Positions 29,329 through 37,782 of a stretch of 37,782 nucleotides of DNA are shown in pieces. Position 1 is the first letter of the stretch, and each line of letters starts with the position of its first letter. Both the position numbers and the translations under genes were made by a program. The DNA is from Nocardioidaceae bacterium UBA4001 (GTDB lineage: Bacteria > Actinomycetota > Actinomycetes > Propionibacteriales > Nocardioidaceae), in NCBI GenBank assembly GCA_002384855.1, contig DGBP01000086.1, positions 1 to 37,782 on the forward strand, in the 5' to 3' direction. Under the pieces are notes generated by a model. The model had not been told where the DNA came from. It saw only the letters and a program-made list of their open reading frames with translations, and made no database searches.

Positions 29329-30579
29329 ATGACCATGACTCGAGTCTTCGTCACCGGGCTCGGCGCGACCTCACCGGTCGGCGGCGACGCACCCAGCACG
29401 TGGGATGCCCTCCTGGAGGGTCGCTCCGGCGTCCGCTCCCTCGAGCACGACTGGGCCGCACAGCTGGGTACGACGATCGCCGCGGAGGTCGCGGTGGACC
29501 CGACCGAGGTGCTCGAGCGGGTCAAGGCCCGGCGCCTCGACCGGTCCGGCCAGCTTGCCCTGGTCGCCGCCCTCGAGGCCTGGGCCGACTCCGGCCTGGC
29601 CGCCGGGGACGGTGAGGACGCCAAGGTCGAGCCGGAGCGTCTCGGCGTCGCGATGGCGTCGGGGATCGGCGGGGTGCAGACCCTGCTCACCAACTACGAC
29701 TCGCTCATGGCCAAGGGCCCCCGCCGGGTCTCGCCGCTGGCGATCCCGATGCTGATGCCCAACTCCCCCGCGGCGAACATCGGCCTGGCCATCGGCGCCC
29801 GGGCCGGTGTGCACACCCCGGTGTCGGCGTGCGCGTCGGGCAACGAGGCGATCGCCCTCGGCATCGACATGATCCGCCTCGGCCGGGCCGACGTCGTCGT
29901 CGTGGGAGGCACCGAGGCAGCGGTGCACCCGCTGCCGATGGCGGCGTTCGGCAACATGATGGCGCTGTCGAAGCGCAACGACGACCCCGAGGGCGCCTCG
30001 CGCCCCTGGGACAAGGGCCGCGACGGCTTCGTGCTCGGCGAGGGTGCCGCGGCGCTCGTGCTCGAGTCCGAGGAGCACGCCCGGGCCCGCGGCGCGAAGG
30101 TGTACGCCGAGGCGGCCGGTGCGGGCATCACCGCAGACTCCCACGACATCGCGCAGCCCGACCCGGTCGGCCGCGGGGCGACCCGCGCGATGCAGATGGC
30201 GTTGCGGGAGGCCGGCATGTCCCCCGAGGAGGTCGTACACATCAACGCCCACGCCACCTCGACCCCGCAGGGCGACCTGGCCGAGGCGACCGCCATCAAG
30301 AACGCGCTCGGTCCCGCGGCCGCCCACGTCCTGCTCACCTCGACGAAGTCGATGACCGGGCACCTGCTCGGCGCGGCCGGCGCGCTGGAGTCCCTCGCCA
30401 CCGTCCTCTCGCTGCACCACCGGATCGTGCCGCCCACGATCAACCTCGAGGACCCCGAGGACATCGGCATGGAGATCGCCACCGAGCAGCGCAAGCTCGG
30501 TGACGGCGACCTGGCCGCACTCAACAACTCCTTCGGCTTCGGCGGCCACAACGTCGCCCTCGCCTTCCGCAGCGTCTGA
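29329..30579 (+). CDS. fabF: 3-oxoacyl-ACP synthase II
   Basis: 416 residues. Cys168 in VSACASGNEA, the two catalytic His in NAHATSTPQGD and GHLLGAAGALES, and the C-terminal NNSFGFGGHNVAL are all present. It elongates acyl-ACP by two carbons per cycle. Start ATG 29329; a second ATG two codons later (29335) has better spacing to the AGGAG site and may be the true start. It is 24 bases after acpP. Confidence 0.96.
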   Translation: MTMTRVFVTGLGATSPVGGDAPSTWDALLEGRSGVRSLEHDWAAQLGTTIAAEVAVDPTEVLERVKARRLDRSGQLALVAALEAWADSGLAAGDGEDAKVEPERLGVAMASGIGGVQTLLTNYDSLMAKGPRRVSPLAIPMLMPNSPAANIGLAIGARAGVHTPVSACASGNEAIALGIDMIRLGRADVVVVGGTEAAVHPLPMAAFGNMMALSKRNDDPEGASRPWDKGRDGFVLGEGAAALVLESEEHARARGAKVYAEAAGAGITADSHDIAQPDPVGRGATRAMQMALREAGMSPEEVVHINAHATSTPQGDLAEATAIKNALGPAAAHVLLTSTKSMTGHLLGAAGALESLATVLSLHHRIVPPTINLEDPEDIGMEIATEQRKLGDGDLAALNNSFGFGGHNVALAFRSV

Positions 30580-30668
30580 CTCCAGCGTCCGACCACCTGC
30601 ACCCCCGCAGCGTCGACCGGTCCACCCCCGCGGCCGGGCCGGACGACGCACGAGTTCCAGGAGCTCCG

Positions 30669-32102
30669 ATGACCGTGACCGCCACCAAGCCGTCGACCAA
30701 GCCGGCCAAGCCTCCCCGTGAGGAGGACCCCCGCAACCCGAACCACCGCCTCGCGGCGCTCTTCGACGAGGGCACGCTCGAGCTGATCACCGAGGACGAC
30801 CTCAGCGGCATGCTGGCGGGGATCGGCAGGATCAACGGGTCCCCCGCCGTAGCGTTCGCCTCCGACCCGACGGTGATGGGTGGCGCGATGGGGATGGACG
30901 GCTGCAAGGTCGTCGTCCGCGCCTACGAGCGGGCACTGGCCGACCAGGTCCCGGTGATCGGGCTGTGGCACTCCGCCGGCGCCCGGCTCGCCGAGGGCGT
31001 GCTCTCCCTCCACGCGGTCGGCGAGATCTTCCACATCCAGACCCAGGCGTCCGGGGTGATCCCGCAGATCTCGGTCGTGCTCGGCTTCGCGGCCGGTGGC
31101 GCGGCGTACGGCCCCGCGCTCACCGACGTGGTCATCCTCGGCCCCGAGGGGCGGATCTTCGTGACCGGCCCTGACGTGGTCCGGTCGGTGACCGGCGAGG
31201 ACGTCGACATGCTCCGGCTCGGCGGGCCCGAGCCGCACGGTAGGCGGTCGGGCGTCGTCCACATCCTCACCGAGACCGAGCGGGACGCGCTCGACCGAGC
31301 CCGGAACGTCGCGACCCTCCTGGGCTCGCAGGGCTCCCTGGACGTCGGCGCAGTCGTCGACGTGGACCTGGCGGACATGCTGCCGGAGTCCAAGAAGCGG
31401 GCCTACGACGTACACCCGCTGGTCGAGTCGGTGCTCGACGAAGGCACCGTCGAGGAGCTGCACGCCCGCTGGGCCCCGAACATCGTCACCGCCCTCGGCC
31501 GGTTCGGCGGGCGGACGGTCGGCGTGATCGCGAACAACCCGCTCCGCCTCGGCGGCTGCCTGGACTCGCTGTCGGCGGAGAAGGCGGCCCGGTTCGTGCG
31601 GATGTGCGACGCGTTCGGCGTGCCGCTGATCGTGCTCGTCGACGTGCCCGGCTACCTGCCCGGTGTCGGCCAGGAGTGGGACGGCGTCGTCCGCCGGGGC
31701 GCGAAGCTGCTGCACGCCTTCAGCGAGGCCGTCGTGCCGCGGGTGACCGTGGTGACCCGCAAGACCTACGGCGGCGCCTACCTCGCCATGAACGCCCGTG
31801 CCCTGGGCGCGACCAAGGTGTTCGCCTGGCCGGGCGCCGAGGTCGCGGTGATGGGCTCGGTCGCCGCCGTGCGCATCCTCCACCGCCGCAAGCTGCTCGA
31901 GGTCGCCCCCGAGATCCGGCCGCAGGTCGAGGCAGAGCTCGCCGCCGAGCACGAGCGGATCGCCGGTGGTGTCGAGAAGGCCGTCGAGATCGGCGTGGTC
32001 GACGAGGTCGTCGAGCCGTCCGCGACCCGGTCCGCCGTGGCCCGGGCGATCTCCGAGGCCGGTCTGGTCCGTCGCGGAGCGCACACGAACATCCCGCTCT
32101 GA
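30669..32102 (+). CDS. accD: Acyl-CoA carboxylase carboxyltransferase subunit (AccD6-like)
   Basis: 477 residues, a crotonase-fold carboxyltransferase with N- and C-terminal halves fused. Acyl-CoA-binding Gly-rich turns are visible at WHSAGARLAEG, GFAAGGAAYGPALTD, VDVPGYLPGVGQEW and KTYGGAYLAMNARALGATKVFAWPGAEVAVMG. It moves the carboxyl group from carboxybiotin to acetyl-CoA or propionyl-CoA, giving malonyl-CoA or methylmalonyl-CoA. The mycobacterial fab operon also ends in such a gene (accD6), so malonyl-CoA supply for FabD is the likely role. The biotin-carrying subunit is not encoded in the window. It begins 89 bases after fabF with GGAG before the ATG. Confidence 0.93.
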   Translation: MTVTATKPSTKPAKPPREEDPRNPNHRLAALFDEGTLELITEDDLSGMLAGIGRINGSPAVAFASDPTVMGGAMGMDGCKVVVRAYERALADQVPVIGLWHSAGARLAEGVLSLHAVGEIFHIQTQASGVIPQISVVLGFAAGGAAYGPALTDVVILGPEGRIFVTGPDVVRSVTGEDVDMLRLGGPEPHGRRSGVVHILTETERDALDRARNVATLLGSQGSLDVGAVVDVDLADMLPESKKRAYDVHPLVESVLDEGTVEELHARWAPNIVTALGRFGGRTVGVIANNPLRLGGCLDSLSAEKAARFVRMCDAFGVPLIVLVDVPGYLPGVGQEWDGVVRRGAKLLHAFSEAVVPRVTVVTRKTYGGAYLAMNARALGATKVFAWPGAEVAVMGSVAAVRILHRRKLLEVAPEIRPQVEAELAAEHERIAGGVEKAVEIGVVDEVVEPSATRSAVARAISEAGLVRRGAHTNIPL

Positions 32103-32132
32103 CGGCTGCAGCCCGAGGGGGACGGGGCCCCG

Positions 32133-34306
32133 TCAGCCGGTGCCGGTGAGGTGCTCCGGGCGGACGGGGACCCGGGTCAGGGCCAGCCCCGTGGCGGCCC
32201 TGATCGCCGCCACCACCGCGGGCGTCGCGGAGATGGTGGGCGGCTCCCCCACCCCGCGCAGCCCGTACGGTGCGTACGGGTCGGGGAGCTCGAGCACGTC
32301 GACGCGCATCGGCGGCACGTCGAGCACGGTCGGGATCAGGTAGTCGGTGAACGACGGGTTGCGCACCAGCCCGTCGACGACAGCCCGAGCTCGACGTCCA
32401 CGTCCACCACGGCCCGGTGCGCGGCGAAGGCGAGCTGCACGTGGGCGTCCCCCTGTCCGGTGGCCGGGTCGATCGGCGAGGTCGGGCGGTGCCGCCACTC
32501 CACGGTCCGCTCGACGCGGTCGTCGCCCAGCAGGTCGGCCATGTCGGCCACGGGGACACCGTCCCGGGTGACCACCTTGCCGCCGGCGAGGTCGAGGGCG
32601 CCGGGGTCCGCCCCTGACCGCTCGGCCGCCCGGCGACGTACCTCCTCGGCCACCTGGCGGCAGGCCGCCTGCACGGCGCCGCCGGTGACATAGCTCTGCC
32701 GCGAGGCCGAGGTCGAGCCCGCCCCGCCGACCTGGGTGTCCGCGGTCGCGACGGTGACGCGTGCGACGCCGAGCTCGGTGCGGGCGATCTGCGCCTGCAG
32801 GGTCACCAGCCCCTGCCCGACCTCCACGGCGGCGGTGTGCACGAGTACGACGGGCTCCCCGGCGACCGCCTCGAGCACGACCCGCGCGGTCGAGTAGTCG
32901 TCGAACCCCGCCGAGAAGCAGACGTTCTTGAGGCCCACGGCGTACCCGACGCCCCGCCGCACCCCCTCACCGTGGGTCGTGTTCGCGACGCCGCCGGGCA
33001 TCGCCCTCAGGTCACCGTCCGCCGATGGCGGCAGCGGCATGTCGCGCACGCGTCGTACCAGCTCGGCGACGGGTGCGGCCGAGTCGACGCGCTGTCCCGT
33101 CGCGATCCGGCTCCCCTCGGTCAGGGCGTTGCGGATCCTGATCTCGACCGGGTCGATGCCGACGACCGCGGCGAGGCGGTCCATCTGCGACTCGTAGGCG
33201 AACGCGGCCTGCACCGCACCGAACCCGCGCATCGCGCCGCACGGCGGGTTGTTCGTGTAGGCGCCGTAGCAGTCGATCGCGACGTTCGGCACGTCGTAGG
33301 GCCCCGCGCCCAACGTCGCGGCGTTGGTGACCACGGCCGGCGTGCTGGAGGCGTAGGCGCCACCGTCGAGGATCGTCTCCGCCTTCACGTAGACGAGCCG
33401 CCCGTCGCGGGTCGCGCCGTGCTCGTAGCGCATCCGCGCCGGGTGCCGGTGGACGTGACCGAAGAAGGACTCCTCGCGGGAGGAGACCATCTTCACCGCG
33501 CGTCTCGTGCGCAGCGCGAGCATGCAGGCGTGCACCTGGATCGACAGGTCCTCACGGGCGCCGAAGGCACCGCCCACCCCCGCAAGAGTGATCCGGACCA
33601 GCTCCGGTGCCAGGCCGAGGGCGGCGGCGACCTGGTCGCGGTCCACGTGCAGCCACTGGGTGGCGACGTAGAGGTCGACCCCGCCGTCGGGCGACGGCAC
33701 GGCCAAACCCGACTCGGGTCCGAGGAACGCCTGGTCCTGCATCCCGACCTCGTAGTCGCCGGTCACCACGACGTCCGCCCGGGCGTGCTCGTCGCCGTGG
33801 CGGATCCGCACATGGCGGACCACGTTGCCGCCCGGGTGGAGCGACGGGCTCGTGCCGTGCACGGACTCACGAGCATCCGTGACCGGTGGGAGCGGGTCGA
33901 AGTCCACCTCCACGAGGTCGAGCGCCCGCCGCGCGGCCTCGGGGTGCTCGGCCGCTACCAGGGCCACCGGCTCCCCCTGGTAGCGCACCCGGTCCGCGGC
34001 GAGCACCGGCTGGTCGCGGATCTCCAGGCCGTAGAGGTTGGTTCCCGGCACGTCCTCGTGGGTCAGCACGGCGAACACCCCGGGGACGGCCAGCGCCCGG
34101 GCGGTCTCGATCCTCGTCACGCGTGCGTGGGCGTGCGGGCTGCGCAGCGTCAGGCCCCACAGCATCCCGTCCATCCACAGGTCGGAGGAGTAGGCGAACT
34201 CCCCCGTGACCTTCAGCGTCCCGTCCGGACGTCGGGGGCTGTCGCCGACACCGCCCCTGACCGCTGTCGTGACCGGGTCGGTCAGCACTCCGGGCCCCGT
34301 GCCCAT
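32133..34306 (-). pseudogene. Xanthine dehydrogenase-type molybdenum subunit, disrupted by an internal deletion
   Basis: The intact frame runs from the ATG at 34306 for 656 codons to a stop at 32336. It contains the large-subunit signatures TLKVTGEFAYSSDLWMDGM, QDQAFLGPE, GVGGAFGAREDLSIQVHACMLA, PCGAMRGFGAVQAAFAYESQ and QVGGAGSTSASRQSYVTGGAV, then breaks near 32380 after VDVDVELGL. The true C-terminus is found in another frame from there to 32133: VVDGLVRNPSFTDYLIPT followed by YGLRGVGEPPTISATPAVVAAI, including the catalytic Glu. About 40 residues (roughly 120 bases) that normally lie between, including part of the cofactor-binding region, are missing and the junction is out of frame. As written, the enzyme should be inactive. 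It is the last gene of the xdh operon. Confidence 0.85.
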
Positions 34307-34794
34307 CAGCCCACCTCCCTGCGGCCCTCGGGCAGCCGGCGTCGTGCTGCGACATGGACGGCCTCGATGATCTTCTCGTAGCCGGTGCACCGGCAGAGGT
34401 TCCCCGCGAGCGCCTCCCGGATGTCGGCCTCCGAGGGGTCGGGGTCCCGCTCGAGCAGGTCGTGGGCGGCGACCACCAGCCCCGGCGTGCAGAACCCGCA
34501 CTGCACCGCGCCGGCGGCAACGAACGCCTCCTGGACCGGGTGCAGCCGCTCTCCCTCGGACAGCCCCTCCACCGTGACCACGACGCGTCCCTCCGCCTGC
34601 CCGGCGGCGACGAGGCACGAGCACACCGGGAGGCCGTCGAGGTAGACGGTGCACGACCCGCACTCCCCCTGCTCGCAGGCGTTCTTCGAGCCCGGGAGAC
34701 CCAGGCGCTCACGGAGGACGTAGAGCAGGCTCTCGCCGGCCCACACCCCGTCGGCGACCCGCTCCTCGCCGTTGACCATGCACGTCACCTTCAT
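34306..34794 (-). CDS. Xanthine dehydrogenase-type [2Fe-2S] subunit
   Basis: 162 residues. The plant-type ferredoxin cluster is bound by CEQGECGSC and a later Cys (residues about 40-60), and the second cluster by QCGFCTPG and NLCRCTGY (about 100-140). It carries electrons from the Mo site to FAD. Its ATG overlaps the FAD-subunit stop by four bases, and its stop overlaps the Mo-subunit ATG by one, so the three genes are a tightly coupled operon. Complete by length and motifs. Confidence 0.93.
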   Translation of the reverse strand: MKVTCMVNGEERVADGVWAGESLLYVLRERLGLPGSKNACEQGECGSCTVYLDGLPVCSCLVAAGQAEGRVVVTVEGLSEGERLHPVQEAFVAAGAVQCGFCTPGLVVAAHDLLERDPDPSEADIREALAGNLCRCTGYEKIIEAVHVAARRRLPEGRREVG

Positions 34795-35666
34795 GCAGGC
34801 ACCCCCTGTCGGTACTCGTCCCAGGCCCAGCCCAGGGTCCGCGTGGCCATCACCGTGAGCGCGTGCCGTCGGTACGACGCGCTCCCCCGCACGTCGTCGA
34901 TCGGGGAGGCCGCCGCTGCCACGAGCTCCGCGAACCGACGTACGACGGGTGCGGGCAGCGGGTCCCGCGAGGCCCAGGCGTCGGCCGCCTCGATCTCGCG
35001 AGCCAGGAAGGTCTCGGCCTCGGGAGCCGTGCGGGGCGTCGGCGCCGCGGAGCCGATCCCGGTCCCCACCCGACGTCGTCCGGGGTCGACGCGGAGGGCG
35101 AAGGACGCCACCGCGATCACCATCGCGTTGCGGGTACCGACCTTCGAGAACTGCTCGGGCCCGGTGGCGCACGGGACGCGCACCGAACGGATCAGCTCGT
35201 CGGGCTCGAGGACGCTGCGTTTGACCCCGATGAAGAACTCCGAGACGGGGACGCTCCGCCGACCGTGCACGGACTCGAGCTCGACGACGGCGCCTGCCGC
35301 GAGGAGTGGCGGGTGGGCGTCACCGGCCGGGGAGGCCGAGCCCAGGTTGCCGCCGACGGTCCCGCGGTTGCGGATCTGGGGCGACCCGACCGTGCGCGAG
35401 GCCGTTGCGAGCCCGGGCAGGAGGTCGCCGAGGTCCGCGACCACCTGCGCGTAGGTCACCCCGGCGCCCAGCTCGACCGTCCCGTCGAAGACCGTCCAGG
35501 TGGCGAGCTCGGGCACCCGGGTCAGGTCCAGCAGCCCGGGAGGCCGCCGCCGGTCGAAGTTCAGCTCGACCATCACGTCGGTGCCACCGGCGATCGGGAG
35601 CAGGTCGGGGGCAGCCGCCCGGACGGACAGGGCCTCCGCCCACGACGTGGGCCGCCTCATCTCCAC
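34791..35666 (-). CDS. Xanthine dehydrogenase-type FAD-binding subunit
   Basis: 291 residues, CoxM/XdhB class. FAD contacts are LPIAGGTDVMVELNF (about 23-37) and GTVGGNLGSASPAGDAHPPLLA (about 102-123), and the C-terminal CO_deh_flav_C region follows. The GTG at 35666 is chosen because GGAGG lies six bases upstream; ATG 35660 is possible. First gene of a three-gene operon in the order FAD, Fe-S, Mo. The Mo-subunit sequence resembles xanthine dehydrogenase subunit D, so purine catabolism is the best guess, but other hydroxylases of this class cannot be excluded. Confidence 0.9.
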   Translation of the reverse strand: MEMRRPTSWAEALSVRAAAPDLLPIAGGTDVMVELNFDRRRPPGLLDLTRVPELATWTVFDGTVELGAGVTYAQVVADLGDLLPGLATASRTVGSPQIRNRGTVGGNLGSASPAGDAHPPLLAAGAVVELESVHGRRSVPVSEFFIGVKRSVLEPDELIRSVRVPCATGPEQFSKVGTRNAMVIAVASFALRVDPGRRRVGTGIGSAAPTPRTAPEAETFLAREIEAADAWASRDPLPAPVVRRFAELVAAAASPIDDVRGSASYRRHALTVMATRTLGWAWDEYRQGVPA

Positions 35667-35710
35667 CGCGTGCCTCCACCGGGATCCCTGGCCTCTCCGC
35701 TCTGTCTACA

Positions 35711-35762
35711 CCGACGGCGGCCCCGGGGAGGCGCGATTGCCTCGATCCGGGGCCGCCGTCGG
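35711..35762 (-). terminator. Strong hairpin terminator between esterase gene and xdh operon
   Basis: CCGACGGCGGCCCCGG (35711-35726) and CCGGGGCCGCCGTCGG (35747-35762) are perfect 16-bp arms. The 20-base loop holds a further GAGGC/GCCTC stem. It lies 15 bases 3' of the esterase stop on the minus strand. No T-run follows. Confidence 0.8.
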
Positions 35763-35776
35763 GACGGTGAAGATGC

Positions 35777-37150
35777 CTACAGCTCGCAGGTGTTGACCAG
35801 GTCGCCGCTCTCGGGACGGGCGTAGAACCCGTCCGCCGGCGGCGCCTGACCGTTCTCGACCCAGTCGGTGAGCAGGCCGAACGCGCTCCGAGCGCACGGG
35901 AGGAGCGGGCGCAGCCGGTCCGGGAAGGCGGAGTAGAGCCCGTCGGTGTGGGTGCCGTCCTCGATCGAGTAGTAGCGGTGCAGGTCGCTCCTGCCCGCCT
36001 CGTCGACGAGCTGGTCGTAGACGTCGGAGTCGGTCGCGGGCGGCAGCAGCGAGTCGAGCGTGCCGTGGATGGTGAGCATCGGCTTCTTGATCTTGCCGGT
36101 GACCTCCACCGAGCCGACCGCGCGCTTCACCGACGCCGGGCGGCTGTCGTAGTCGTAGTCCGCGTCGCAGTGGGCCGTCCCGCTCTCGCAGAACGGGATG
36201 CCCGCGTCGAGGTCGCCGTCGAAGCCCGGGTCGAACTCCTCCCGGTAGATCCGCTGGGTGAGGTCCCAGTAGTAGAGGTAGTGGAAGTCCCACAGGAACT
36301 CCGACCCGGGCGCGAAGCCGGCCGCGAGCATGGCCTGGTGCGCGGCCTCGTCGCCCGCGGCGTGGGCCTTGTAGTTCTTCAGCGCGGCGGGGAGGTAGGT
36401 CATCAGGTTCGGGCCCTCCGCGCGCAGCAGCGTGCCCTCCCAGTCGATCCCGCCGTCGTAGAGACGCGGCCGGTTCTCGAGCTGCCAGCGGGTGAGGTAG
36501 CCGCCGTTGGAGATGCCCATCATGTAGGTGCGCTCGGGGCTGCGGCCGTAGACCTGCCGCAGGGTCTTCTTGGTGGCCAGGGTCAGCTCGGTGACGCGGC
36601 GGTGCCACTCCGCGACGGACCCGCCGGGACGCGACCCGTCATCGTAGAACTTCGTCCCGACGTTGCCCTTGTCGGTGGAGGCGAAGGCATAGCCCTGGGC
36701 CAGCACGTGGTCGGCGATGATGAAGTCGTTGGCGTACTGTGCCCGGACGCCGGGTGCCCCGGTGATCACGACCTTGCCGTTCCAGTCGTCAGGCATCCGG
36801 ATCACGAACTGCGCGTCGTGGTTCCACCCGTTGTTGGTGTTGGCGGTGGAGGTGTCGGGGAAGTAGCCGTCGACCTGGATCCCGGGCACGCCCGAGGGGT
36901 TCTGGGTGCCTAAGGCATGGAGCCCGGCCCAGTCGTTGACGTTGGTGTGCCCGCTGACCGTCGTACCGGCCGTGGTGAGGTCCTCGAGGCAGGAGACCTT
37001 CTGCATCTCCGCGTCCGGGACCAGCACCGAGGACTGGCCCCCGCAGTGCGCGGGTCCGGCGGTGGCCTGCGAAGGTACGACGGCCAGGGTGGCGGTGCCG
37101 AGGAGGAAGGCCGCAGCGGCGGCGGGGCGGCTGAGCTGTGTCGGGCGCAT
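35777..37150 (-). CDS. Secreted alpha/beta hydrolase (tannase / 3-hydroxybutyrate-oligomer hydrolase-like)
   Basis: 457 residues from the ATG at 37150 (GAGGGTGAGG upstream). Signal peptide at about 1-32 (PAAAAAFLLGTATLAVVPSQATA). Nucleophile Ser214 in YMMGISNGGYLTRW, acid Asp in HGTLDSLLPP and His in EDGTHTDG complete a triad. Several Cys (36, 54 and later) could form disulfides in the exported protein. Overall pattern (RMPDDWNGKVVITGAPGVR near the start of the fold) resembles tannase/feruloyl esterase and 3HB-oligomer hydrolases; substrate not determinable. Monocistronic, ending in a strong hairpin. Confidence 0.8.
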   Translation of the reverse strand: MRPTQLSRPAAAAAFLLGTATLAVVPSQATAGPAHCGGQSSVLVPDAEMQKVSCLEDLTTAGTTVSGHTNVNDWAGLHALGTQNPSGVPGIQVDGYFPDTSTANTNNGWNHDAQFVIRMPDDWNGKVVITGAPGVRAQYANDFIIADHVLAQGYAFASTDKGNVGTKFYDDGSRPGGSVAEWHRRVTELTLATKKTLRQVYGRSPERTYMMGISNGGYLTRWQLENRPRLYDGGIDWEGTLLRAEGPNLMTYLPAALKNYKAHAAGDEAAHQAMLAAGFAPGSEFLWDFHYLYYWDLTQRIYREEFDPGFDGDLDAGIPFCESGTAHCDADYDYDSRPASVKRAVGSVEVTGKIKKPMLTIHGTLDSLLPPATDSDVYDQLVDEAGRSDLHRYYSIEDGTHTDGLYSAFPDRLRPLLPCARSAFGLLTDWVENGQAPPADGFYARPESGDLVNTCEL

Positions 37151-37237
37151 GGCCTCACCCTCGACCTCCGGACCCGCCGTCTCAATGTGCCCGATGCACA
37201 CATTTGCCCGGTCGGGTTGTGGTGGACATCTCACCCC

Positions 37238-37782
37238 TCAGGCGAGGTGGCGCTCCATGAAGGCGACGGTGCGACACATCGAAGCGGGCCAGCGGGCGAT
37301 GAAGGCGTGCGGCTCCCCCGGGTAGGTGACCATCCGCGCGTCGACGTCCGCACGCTCGAGCGCCCGCATCGTGGCGCGGCTCCAGCGGATCGGGCAGACG
37401 TCGTCGGCCGCGCCGTGGTGCAGCAGCAGCAGCGGCTCGGTGACCCTGTCGAAGTACGGCCGCGGGCTGGCCTCCCGCCAGAACCTCCGGCTCTCCTCCG
37501 GGGCGCCGTACCTGCGCAGGATCCGCCTAGACGTCGCCGCGCCCCGGGTCGTCGCGAAAGGCGCGGGCGTCCCGGTCGGAGCCGGCGTGGTTGCGGTAGT
37601 CGACGTGCAGGACGGCGTACCCGGCCCGGGCCAGCCAGTCCTGCTCCCGGCGCAGCCCCTGCCCGGTGACGTAGACGGCCGGGTCGATGTAGCCGTGCGC
37701 GAGCACGAGGACCGGGAACGGCCCGAGCCCGTGCGGGACCAGCATCTGCCCGGAGATGGTCAGGCCGTCGCCTCGGAAGGTC
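37238..37782 (-). pseudogene. Alpha/beta hydrolase (S9/dienelactone-hydrolase-like), internally deleted; 5' end beyond window
   Basis: From the window edge the frame reads TFRGDGLTISGQMLVPHG, VLVLAHGYIDP and AGYAVLHVDYRNHAGSD, the start of an S9-type hydrolase fold, then stops at 37527-37529. From about 37530 another frame continues RRILRRYGAPEESRRFWREA, LLLHHGAADDVCPIRWS (catalytic Asp) and GEPHAFIARW (catalytic His) to a stop at 37238-37240. The segment that normally joins them, with the nucleophile GxSxGG, is absent, an estimated 50-70 residues, and the junction is out of frame. The gene should be inactive. The true start lies outside the window. Confidence 0.82.

Noticed and set aside
32121..32134. 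GACGGGGCCCCGTC as a terminator between accD and the xdh operon
   Set aside because: A perfect palindrome, but with no loop bases of its own and no T-run; a role as a convergent terminator is possible but not supportable from sequence.

Overview
The window is very GC-rich chromosomal DNA of an actinobacterium. The evidence is the strong G/C bias at third codon positions, frequent GTG starts, 1-4 base stop/start overlaps, a class A RNase P RNA, an actinobacterial bifunctional RNase H/phosphatase, a homodimeric-type AceE next to a DUF3052 gene, and a PucR-type FasR-like regulator followed by a type II fatty-acid operon. A member of the Nocardioidaceae would fit, but that placement is inference from gene content. 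Nothing looks like plasmid, phage, insertion sequence or CRISPR.

Layout. 1-1760: a small accessory patch with a broken gene fragment, a YefM/YoeB toxin-antitoxin pair with a recognisable operator, and a second RHH/BrnT-like pair whose second ORF runs on into rnpB. 1763-10542: housekeeping genes, namely rnpB, an RNB exonuclease, divergent yaaA, two small ORFs, an operon of Nif3-like protein, zinc-ribbon coiled-coil protein and RNase H/phosphatase, and a pair of CNNM/CBS membrane proteins. 10787-17362: a plus-strand block with a TasA/camelysin-like surface protein, a SipW-type signal peptidase, a secreted protein with four Ig-like repeats, a small membrane protein, a response regulator and histidine kinase, then two tandem paralogous Arg-rich micropeptides ending in YRPQPLQ-x-WDP, a 58-residue ORF and a free-standing SIP (siderophore-interacting protein) C-terminal domain. 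17558-20602 (minus): sulfotransferase-like gene, tRNA-Val, AhpE-like peroxiredoxin and an acyl-CoA synthetase with a palindromic operator. 20714-24179: DUF3052 gene divergent from aceE. 24304-32102: alpha/beta hydrolase divergent from a FasR-like activator, then fabD-fabH-acpP-fabF-accD. 32133-35666 (minus): xanthine-dehydrogenase-type three-gene operon whose large subunit carries an internal, out-of-frame deletion. 35777 to the end: secreted esterase-like protein and a second alpha/beta hydrolase that also lacks its middle, including the nucleophile region.

How it fits together. AceE supplies acetyl-CoA, the carboxyltransferase and FabD supply malonyl units, and FabH/AcpP/FabF carry out elongation, probably under the FasR-like protein encoded just upstream. 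The most unusual region is 14225-17362, where a two-component system is followed directly by the micropeptide pair and the truncated SIP-domain gene. I do not recognise this arrangement, and it is my best candidate for an undescribed system. Several genes (1015, 3674, 8042, 25527) show a TAnnnT hexamer exactly 6 bases before the start codon, which suggests leaderless transcripts.
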